Origin: Spisula solida
Taxonomy: Eukaryota > Mollusca > Bivalvia > Venerida > Mactridae
Direction: 5' to 3'
DNA length: 64,000 nt
Assembly (NCBI GenBank): GCA_947247005.1
Contig: OX365949.1
Location: 8,566,001-8,630,000, forward strand
How positions within the stretch are numbered: position 1 is the stretch's first letter; each line of letters opens with the position of its first letter. The notes beneath the pieces are model-generated. The model saw nothing but the letters and a program-made list of their open reading frames with translations. It did no database searches and was not told the DNA's origin. The translations under genes and the position numbers were made by a program. Positions 58,501 through 64,000 of the stretch are shown here, piece by piece.

Positions 58501-61500
58501 AAATATTGCTATAATTTAAGTGTATACCTGCTGTAGTAACGCAGGAAAATACCCAGCATTGACCATATCTGACGGTTCCATCTTTCATGAAACTTCTGAG
58601 AATTCTTGGTGATTCTCCCCATTGTAAAGGACTTATTCCATCCTCATATTCCCCCGTCCAGTTACCTTCAAGAACGCCTTCATCGTCAGCTGAATTTATC
58701 TAAAAAGTAATCAGGATGTTTAATTTATCTAAAACTGATTAGCATGTTTATAGGCATCACACAATCTTAGTGTCATAATTAAAAGAGGGCAAGGACAACC
58801 CATATAGCAACACTCTATGGAAACAGCAAACATGCCTTACTGTTTGTACTGGACAACATATACAGCAACACTCTATGGAAACAACAAACATGCCTTCCTG
58901 TTTGTACTGGACCATACAGCAACATGGAAACAGCAACCTTAACGGCACTTCCAACGCTACCTTTGATATGTGTCAGATGTCTTTAAAACTGCTATATGGA
59001 TTGTCAAAAAATTTGGAAACAGTTAAACACCAATACTTGAACATAATTCTGACAAAGTTTTTCTTAAATCGGGCCTTAGACTATTGTAATACACGTCTTC
59101 AACTGAATAAATCCTAACATTCAAAGCCACAAAGTTTTCCCGCGATAGCGGCCACTTGGTTGTTATTTGCGCTGAAGATGTCCTTGCTTCCGAAAATTAT
59201 TGACATTATCACGCTTTGAATCCATATTGTCTGAGATAATCATTTACACTGTACACCAACCGACTAGTAAATAATATGACGCTTGTTTTTGCTGCGAAAT
59301 TCAGTGTTAACCGTTACGACAACGAGTATGTTGAGATAATACGATTCCTGCGAGTTACGAGGTTGAAATTGGAACTAATGATGACAAAAACAATATCAAG
59401 CTCATTAAATTCAATTCTATTGCATACTATAACATAATGGATGTTTAGAAATGATGTGAACTGCATCTTTCAATTACAAAAATGAAGCCCTTCATCAGGT
59501 TAAAGGTTGTTATCGAACGTATCGGTTTTTTTATTCAGAAGAGACGTTTATTTTGAGGCGTCCTTAGCTTACCAACTGCTACCTAGTCGTAACGTAGATG
59601 ACGTTCATCATTATTTTTATTGTGTACGCGCGTAATATATCATTTGAAACAGTAATGAAATAAAACAAGAAAAAATACTCAATTTACCCTTAATAAATAC
59701 GCTGTTTAATTCTGTGACTTTCGAAATTCGGGTGACGTAAATTACGCTTTTACCGCGCTTTTTCATATACATCAATTTCTAAATTAACTAGTGCGGTAAC
59801 ATGCGCATGTATTGATCTCAGTTTGGTGAAAATTTGAGGTTTAGGAGATATCAAGGAAAATCAAAGAGTAGCGTTAGAAGTGCCTTTAGGTGTATATGAA
59901 ACAAACATCAAACAATATTTACAGACATTCATTTAATGATGACAATAAACTTCTGCTTCATGATTTAAGTTTTCACTTTACTGAAGTTGAAATACTCAAG
60001 TTTAACTTATTTTGAATAATGAAATTTACTACTATACCAAAGCAATCTCATACTTCACATATGAGAAAAATATCCTACAATGCCTACATTTACCACATCT
60101 TGATTAATGCAGCACAATATGGACTAACTGTAGTGATACATTGAATGATAAACTATACAAATTCCAGAAAAGAGTAACACGAATAGTTCTGGACCAACCC
60201 TATGGCACACCTTCTCACAATATATTTCAAGAAATAAAATGGATCAAATTGTATGACCACATTATCTAGAAAAAGGCAATTTTTTTGCATAAATCTTTTA
60301 ACAACATTTTTCCAGAATACATGTCAAACCAGTTTAAAGAATCAGACAGCATATATTTATGATCACACTCCAACACTACACTCTATGCATCAAAACCACG
60401 TCTTGAATTTTGTAGAAAATCACTAGCTTATTCAGGACCAGCCACATGGGACAATATACCATTAAATGTGCGCCAGTCAAATCCTCTAGTAGCCCTTAAA
60501 TGGTCATGCCTATCATGGTCCTAGTCTGATGATCAAACGATATAAAAGTATTCTGAGATTTTGTAAATAATGTGACTATGTAACTTAATACACTTAATTT
60601 CTTGTTCATTTTGTTGGTTTGACCTTGTGAAAGGTACTTGTAACCTGTGTGTTCTTTATGTGCCTTTTGAGCTCTTAGGTGACGGTTATGTGCTGCCTTC
60701 CCAGTCCAATTTGTTATATTTTTACACCAGGCGTTCAAATCTCGGCAAAGTATGCAATACTGCAGCTGCATGGTTTAACCATTTACTGTCATCTTTAACT
60801 TTTTATAACCTTTTTACAGCTAGGTCAGGGTCATTCGTCTTTTCGTGGCTGTTACTGGGTCGTTCTGCTTCTTCGTTGGTGAGGTTGTTCTTTCGGATAT
60901 TTGGCGGATGGGGCTTGGGCTTCCTACTTTTGTGTTGCTGGGTGTCGGCTTTTGGTGTTTGTGTTCATTTTATCGCTCTGTTATATGTTGGGCGTTGTGT
61001 CGTGTGGTAAGTGTTGTTTTTATGTTTTCTGTGCTCGGCTGTTAAAGTTGTGTGCAGCCTTCCTTGTCCGATTTTTATAATATGTGTACCTATTCAAAGT
61101 GCAAAGACTATGAAGAAAACGGACTTACAATTGCAACCATCTTCCTCGAGACTAGGACAGGGTCTGCCATGTCCCTTGACATCTGTTTTGTTGCATTGAA
61201 AGCTTTTCTTAGCAAGTACAGCACTATGTCTTTGACATCGTCCTCAAACTGAAATACACATACGTTGCATCGTACAAAAACACCAAAACTATTTGTTTTT
61301 ATCGACGTATCAGTCACACATAATTATCAGATAAAAATACCAACAAAAGTACCGATGTGATTAATAGGCATATTGCTAACATGAGATCGTATTTACACAT
61401 TAGTAACTATTAAGTGGCAAGAGGGGTGTTCGAAAGGAAATGCAACGCCATTCATATCTTTGTTTTTTCGAGATTTTCTCAACATTGATGCTATATTATA

Positions 61501-63603
61501 GAAAAAGATGTTAGAAAAGCTGATACCATAAACTGCGTATTACATTAGTTAGGTAACAGCTTGTAGCAAGAATGCAATACATGTTTATAGTAATCAATAT
61601 GGTTCATTGACTTCGAATAGTAAAACACATATTGACAAATGCCTCATCTTTCGGTAATGTAGATGTAAAGTAAAGTGAGTGAACTATTGCCGAGTCTACC
61701 CGCTAGACGAGTACTTTCTCATCACATTTCTCACTAACTGCTACCGTCTACATGAGGCGAATGATACCCATTATTTTACCAGTGCTTATTTAGTGTACAT
61801 GTTCATTAACTGTCCATGTTTTTGGTGTGCGCTTATAAATATATACATGCAACATGTGTATATTACCTGCCCAAAGTTCCATGGTTTGGCTGAGCGTCTG
61901 CGTTGACTCCCTCGCCACACAGCTCCACTTTCATTGAGTACGTACTCGTTTAGAAGTTCTTGATCCTCCATATAAACGTCATCATCTGTTCAATATGATG
62001 ATAAATATGATAATGAAAAAGAGGGTTAATGTCGTACAAATATTGAACCAATAAACACCAGTCGCAGAAATAGTACCGGTATAGTGTTCTGTAATATCAA
62101 TCAAGGATATTATAGTACTCTATCATAATATTATAATAAATTATAATATGTTTCAACTAAGATATTATCATTTATTATCGTGAACATTTAACTTCGAGCG
62201 ATTTTCCAAAATGAAAGAGACGACAATTATAGGGAACATGGTGTTTATTATTTGAAGTAATGGCTAAATCATTCACAGAAAACTGCTTACTAGTACATGT
62301 AGTTCTTAACTTACGTTTACACCATGGGTTGAATAAGATAGAGATATTATCTGGACATTTGTATTGCATTATCATCATCTTCTCTTTTCCTGACTTGTCT
62401 TTGCCTGCACAGAATGTCTTCACAATAAGCTCCCATTCTCCCACAATGCAGTCCGCGGGTGTTTGTACCTAGAATAAACAACAATATACTTCCAACAACC
62501 ACCAACAATGATTTATACCATTAACTACGTATATATATTAGAAATGTATGGACGTACAGTTTGTGCAACTCGGTGTATGGGTATATATTTATAACAGATA
62601 GGCCATAACTTTCGTTAGCAGAAATTATCGCGAAAATAGGTCATTGTTTCCACGACGTGAACTTAACTACTTATACGGTATGTTAGAAACGATGACAAAA
62701 GCTACGGTATTGCTGACATATTGTATGTTCCAAAAGATAGGAACATAGCTTGACAATACTTTTTCAGGCATGTGTGATGAATTATAACATTAGTCACCAA
62801 ATGCACTTTATTTGACTATTTTTGAGAGGTTGCGAAGTGAACGTGTACAACAACTGGTACGTGTAGCTAAAATTGGCTTGCGAACACAACGTGATCGTGT
62901 AAAATCACGTGACAGTTGAAACATGGTTTCTATTTTTACGTGTTACTTGTTGAAACTACACACACACATGTATGCTCACAAGTTAGACGTGTACGTTATA
63001 CGTTGACCTTCGCAACCTCTCTATTGTTTAATCACGGTTTTACAATTTGATGGCTATGCTCTATCTGTCCTATGCCTATATAAGGGCTTCCTTCAATGAT
63101 AGTCAGATAACAGTCTATTTCATAACTCACCAGAACATCGATAGCATCGCCGGATCGACTCTTCAAATATGCTCCCCACTCATTTGGTTTGTATGCCTGC
63201 CTTCCGTCTTCATCTAGGTTTACATATGCAGCTGTACCTTTGAAAGGACTTGCTTTCTTTCCTGATTATAACCGTATGAAACGTTTTAGTTGATGAAATA
63301 CAATAATTGATAATTATAAGCTAGTTCAGTCGCCCAACAATTAGTTTTAATTGTATCTTCCATTCTTTAGTAACAACTTATAGCGGCATTGTTTTATTTT
63401 AATCACAGGCGTAAAAATATCACAAAATACAGTTTTGACATCCCGACTTTTCGGTGTATTCACTGTATAAAACACATAGTAAATGAGCGACGAATTGGGA
63501 ATGTCAAAGCTCTGTATTTTGTAATATAATTACCTGGTCCTATGTTTAAATCGAGTATTGAGTTGACCTCTTCTACAATTGAATCTCTCCATTGTAGTAT
63601 TTG
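46446..63603 (-). CDS. TGM: Transglutaminase (protein-glutamine gamma-glutamyltransferase), 15 exons, N-terminus outside the window
   Basis: Transglutaminases are Ca2+-dependent enzymes that join glutamine and lysine side chains of proteins, as in clotting, cuticle or matrix cross-linking. Fifteen exons join with consistent phases into 681 residues. Domains in order: N-terminal beta-sandwich (res. 1 to about 118), catalytic core (about 119-463) and two C-terminal beta-barrels (about 464-681). The active-site Cys is residue 246 in YGQCWVF, the His is 308 in NFHVWNE and the Asp is 332 in VVDATPQE. The Trp residues that stabilise the transition state match 225 and 305. Residues equivalent to human TG2 Ca2+ ligands N398, D400, E447 and E452 are N372, D374, E430 and E435. 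By alignment to TG2 from memory, about 45-50 N-terminal residues plus any extension are missing. An active enzyme is expected. Which invertebrate subtype it is, and whether it is secreted, cannot be told without the N-terminus. Confidence 0.95.
46777..47112 (+). mobile_element. Foldback/MITE family A, copy 3
   Basis: The terminal inverted repeats are clear here: GCTAGCTTAGAATAAGAAGG at the left and CCTTCTCATTCTAAGCCAGC at the right. It lies in the last intron of the transglutaminase, about 105 bp from an exon. A 124-codon open frame through it is incidental. Confidence 0.8.
47218..47354 (-). CDS. TGM: Transglutaminase exon, beta-barrel 2
   Basis: The acceptor is TTTATTTCAG and the donor is GTAAGT. 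It encodes [18 protein letters not shown] and [10 protein letters not shown], the G..V.....F.NPL...L..C......G pattern of the last barrel. It exits with two bases of a Pro codon. Confidence 0.94.
48065..48240 (-). CDS. TGM: Transglutaminase exon, beta-barrel 1 continued
   Basis: The acceptor is ACTTTTTCAG and the donor is GTGCGT. The 58 codons after a split Asp include [20 protein letters not shown] and end FGRPDLEVK. In transglutaminases this region holds the Y...L......V and L.V strands leading to barrel 2. Confidence 0.9.
48830..49034 (-). CDS. TGM: Transglutaminase exon, beta-barrel 1
   Basis: The acceptor is AATTTTAG. The 68 codons include [19 protein letters not shown], matching the (D/N)...VG..F.V start of the first C-terminal barrel. 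The donor is GTTCGT, weaker than the others in this gene. The junction is kept because it restores the frame exactly into 48240. The open frame past the donor (to 48702) has no family similarity. Confidence 0.87.
49466..49563 (-). CDS. TGM: Transglutaminase exon, linker after the core
   Basis: The acceptor is ACGTAAAAG and the donor is GTATAT. It reads [12 protein letters not shown], following on from YPE in the previous exon (YPEGS..ER in the family, with the second Ca2+-ligand Glu). A Lys-rich linker to the first beta-barrel follows. Confidence 0.9.
50330..50960 (+). repeat. Tandem array, about 159-bp unit, 4 copies
   Basis: Units are marked by GACATTTGAGCT-like starts at 50348, 50508, 50667 and 50825, and by GGCACACCGTCTTAATGTGG, GTGAACATGTGTACCAAGC and GACAAAGATACAGAG. 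They are moderately diverged. Confidence 0.88.
51637..52027. mobile_element. Foldback element, AAGGTGCATCTACACGG ends
   Basis: The left end AAGGTGCATCTACACGGTAA and its exact complement at the right are flanked by TA (51637-51638 and 52026-52027). The outer arms are about 55 bp. An AAGTC.AAATGTACCATGTAG module recurs in the interior. Incidental open frames only. Transglutaminase intron. Confidence 0.85.
52525..52631 (-). CDS. TGM: Transglutaminase exon, end of catalytic core
   Basis: The acceptor is TTATTATAG and the donor is GTATGC. After completing a Ser codon it reads VGKFISTKF and ends YNYKYPE. This is the VGK.ISTK...YKYPEG stretch of the core; the final Glu aligns with a Ca2+ ligand. 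Confidence 0.94.
53970..54103. repeat. Near-perfect hairpin with GCGAA-repeat loop
   Basis: Arms of about 50 bp (AGTTAGAACATATTAAGTAA then ATTTTAATGA, and the complement) enclose a loop of GCGAA pentamers (about 54029-54052). A second, weaker inverted match near 54350-54455 suggests the right arm belongs to a larger foldback element. Confidence 0.8.
54536..54698 (-). CDS. TGM: Transglutaminase exon, Ca2+-binding NAD motif
   Basis: The acceptor is TTTAATGCAG and the donor is GTGAGT. It encodes [12 protein letters not shown] and [13 protein letters not shown]. Asn and Asp of NAD align with the Ca2+ ligands N398 and D400 of human TG2. It exits with two bases of a Ser codon. Confidence 0.95.
55290..55336 (+). 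mobile_element. LINE-tail-like motif, copy 3
   Basis: ATGTGCTACATTTCCCTGTC then CGATTTGTTATAA, the 3' half of the motif seen at 32505 and 38113. Confidence 0.5.
55560..55666 (-). CDS. TGM: Transglutaminase exon with catalytic His and Asp
   Basis: The acceptor is TTTTTCAAG and the donor is GTAAAG. The exon completes WNFHVWNE, with the catalytic His at 55657-55659, and [11 protein letters not shown], with the catalytic Asp at 55585-55587. An open frame continues past the donor to 55408, but that part has no family similarity and is intron. Confidence 0.96.
55980..56127 (-). CDS. TGM: Transglutaminase exon, core (RCLGIP)
   Basis: The acceptor is TGACAACAG and the donor is GTAAG. It encodes [20 protein letters not shown], a near-invariant family segment, then a variable acidic loop ending MNDSC. 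It leaves two bases of a Trp codon that the next exon completes. Confidence 0.96.
57371..57620 (+). mobile_element. tRNA-headed SINE-like element, copy 2
   Basis: An A-box-like TGGTGGTTGAGTGGTAAA is followed by the B-box-like GATCGAATTTCG. The body GTGTTTCGGTGCTATATACA then TCGGACACGTTAAAGAACC matches the block in 26870-27140. It lies in a transglutaminase intron. Confidence 0.7.
57632..58373 (-). mobile_element. Second GCTCACCTG-bounded element, reverse orientation
   Basis: The right end, read on the minus strand, is TTAGCTCACC ... GAGCTATTGTGATCATTC then GTCCGTCGTCC, matching the left end of the element at 17678. The other end reads GGGCCCTATGGGCCC next to GAGCGACTCAGG on the minus strand. 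The interior lacks the 147-bp units, so it is a sister subtype. It lies in a transglutaminase intron. Confidence 0.75.
58528..58699 (-). CDS. TGM: Transglutaminase exon with active-site cysteine
   Basis: The acceptor is CTTTTTAG and the donor is GTATAC. The 57 codons plus one base include [17 protein letters not shown] and [12 protein letters not shown]. The nucleophile Cys codon is at 58556-58558. The Trp of LQWGE aligns with the transition-state Trp (W241 of human TG2). Confidence 0.97.
58797..58940 (+). repeat. Tandem duplication, about 63 bp x2.3
   Basis: CAGCAACACTCTATGGAAAC, AGCAAACATGCCTTACTG and TTTGTACTGGAC are repeated almost exactly, then partly a third time. Confidence 0.9.
60100..60530 (+). 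pseudogene. LINE (CR1/L2-like) reverse-transcriptase C-terminal relic
   Basis: One frame reads HLD-stop-[37 protein letters not shown] and [17 protein letters not shown]. These match the conserved HLDYCS.vW, LQK..aR.I...., F....P.Y and SG...WN.LP series at the C-terminus of CR1/L2/Jockey-type ORF2. Three in-frame stops (in HLD*CS, after LYDHII and after SIYL) make it dead. Transglutaminase intron, antisense to the gene. Confidence 0.82.
60672..60725 (+). mobile_element. LINE-tail-like motif, copy 4
   Basis: CTCTTAGGTGACGGTTATGT then GCTGCCTTCCCAGTCCAATT and TGTTATA. It lies about 140 bp after the LINE relic at 60100-60530, which supports its being that element's 3' end. Confidence 0.6.
61019..61085 (+). 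mobile_element. LINE-tail-like motif, copy 5
   Basis: TTATGTTTTCTGTGCTCGGC, TGTTAAAGTTGTGTGCAGCC and TTCCTTGTCCGATTTTTATA. It ends 43 bp short of a transglutaminase exon. Confidence 0.6.
61129..61248 (-). CDS. TGM: Transglutaminase exon, catalytic core helix
   Basis: The acceptor is GTATTTCAG and the donor is GTAAGT. The exon has exactly 40 codons, beginning [13 protein letters not shown] and including [17 protein letters not shown]. It corresponds to the FE.GILD..L.LL and DP..V.R...A segments of the core. Confidence 0.93.
61867..61985 (-). CDS. TGM: Transglutaminase exon, entry to the catalytic core
   Basis: The acceptor is AACAG and the donor is GTAATA. After a split His codon it reads DDVYM...[11 protein letters not shown] and ends PWNFGQ. 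These are the DDVY, EYVLN.SG and PWN(Y/F)GQ motifs conserved across transglutaminases. It exits in phase 0. Confidence 0.95.
62315..62468 (-). CDS. TGM: Transglutaminase exon with TPADC and FNPWC motifs
   Basis: The acceptor is ATTCTAG and the donor is GTAAGT. The 51 codons begin [14 protein letters not shown], the TPA(N/D)...G.Y.L strand of the N-terminal domain. They end ILFNPWCK, the family hallmark just before the catalytic core. It exits with one base of the next codon. Confidence 0.93.
63131..63261 (-). CDS. TGM: Transglutaminase exon, N-terminal domain
   Basis: The exon lies between the acceptor TATAATCAG and the donor GTGAGT. It completes a split Gly codon and adds 43 codons, including FKGTAAYV and NEWGAYL, at positions where the family has a GT..V strand and a W.A.. 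strand. It exits in phase 0. Confidence 0.85.
63534..63603 (-). CDS. TGM: Transglutaminase exon (first in window), N-terminal domain
   Basis: On the minus strand the acceptor CGTTTAG precedes CAAATACTAC and the donor GTAATT follows. It encodes 23 codons plus one base and ends in LDLNIGP, matching the strand before the conserved GP turn of the N-terminal beta-sandwich. It enters in phase 0, so at least one more upstream exon is needed beyond 64000. Confidence 0.75.
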
Positions 63604-63769
63604 CTAAACGAAGGTCAAAATGTGAGTCTTACAAGGTGTGTGGTTGTGTTGAAGTTGCACTAAATATAGTATAAGCCCAGTACAGACAATATAAAAACAT
63701 CATTTATCACAAATATAAGGCACATTTCCCAAATCATAACCGAACACGAAAATGAACAGCCCAGCAATC

Positions 63770-63950
63770 AAAAAGCTAATTGCCCTAGCTGAATGTCATA
63801 GTTTCAAGAATAAAACGACTAAATTACCTAGTTTCAGCTGTCTGAAGTCCTAAAAAGTTAAAGACTAACAGCAATAAAAAGCTGAATGCCAATGTTTTAG
63901 CTTCAAATGACCTAGTTTTAGCAATAAAGAAACTGGAAGCCTCTAAGAGC
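63770..63950 (+). mobile_element. Dispersed repeat family E, copy 2
   Basis: CCTAGTTTCAGCTGTCTGAA, CCTAAAAAGTTAAAGACTAA and AAAAGCTGAATGCC, colinear with 42095-42300. Probably in the next transglutaminase intron. Confidence 0.65.
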
Positions 63951-64000
63951 TACATAATCTTTCCTTCGTGTATTAATTGGGATAAAAACATTTATCAGAT

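Larger units (their letters stand above)
56128..58527 (-). other. Transglutaminase intron, 2.4 kb
   Basis: Contains a tRNA-headed SINE (57371-57620) and a GCTCACCTG-bounded element (57632-58373). 56128-57370 is plain AT-rich DNA. Confidence 0.85.
58700..61128 (-). other. Transglutaminase intron, 2.4 kb
   Basis: Contains a tandem duplication (58797-58940), a LINE relic (60100-60530) and two LINE-tail motifs. 58940-60000 shows nothing recognisable. 60770-61010 is GT-rich and probably retroelement 3' sequence. Confidence 0.8.

Noticed and set aside
60627..61010. 127-codon frame with a hydrophobic C-terminal half as a membrane protein
   Set aside because: It overlaps a LINE-tail motif and GT-biased sequence inside a transglutaminase intron; no recognisable similarity.

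Overview
The window is eukaryotic genomic DNA: AT-rich, intron-dominated and full of old repeats. It carries the distal parts of two convergent, multi-exon animal genes. The interspersed repeats resemble those common in bivalve mollusc genomes: GCTCACCTGA-bounded elements, tRNA-headed SINEs with a GGCGCTATATAAAT tail, and many small foldback elements. A bivalve is therefore the best guess, but it is an inference.

Plus strand, 23580-39347: the 3' four coding exons of a junctophilin. They encode the last three MORN repeats with the joining region, a helical segment, a long low-complexity divergent region, and a C-terminal transmembrane anchor. All three internal splice junctions are phase-consistent and give 666 residues. 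The exon(s) for the first five MORN repeats were not found between 1 and 23579, so they probably lie upstream of the window.

Minus strand, 63603-46446: fifteen coding exons of an animal transglutaminase. All phases agree and give 681 residues to a TAA stop. Only the extreme N-terminus is missing, beyond 64000. The Cys-His-Asp catalytic triad and the conserved Ca2+ ligands are present. The two genes face each other tail to tail, about 7.1 kb apart.

Everything else is noncoding. It includes minisatellites with units of about 16, 42, 48, 147, 159 and 195 bp, several of which hold long false open frames. There are at least eight families of foldback/MITE elements, some with clear target-site duplications. 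There are also SINE copies and three relics of LINE reverse transcriptase. The most striking repeat is a 1.27-kb foldback element at 22129-23402 with exact 8-bp flanking duplications. It sits 177 bp upstream of a junctophilin exon.

The two genes are not known to act in one pathway. Junctophilin tethers the ER/SR to the plasma membrane, and transglutaminase cross-links proteins. I found no evidence for a new multi-gene system; the novelty here lies in the repeats. Exon boundaries come from consensus splice sites plus frame continuity. Repeat boundaries are approximate (within about 10 bp) unless a target duplication is given.
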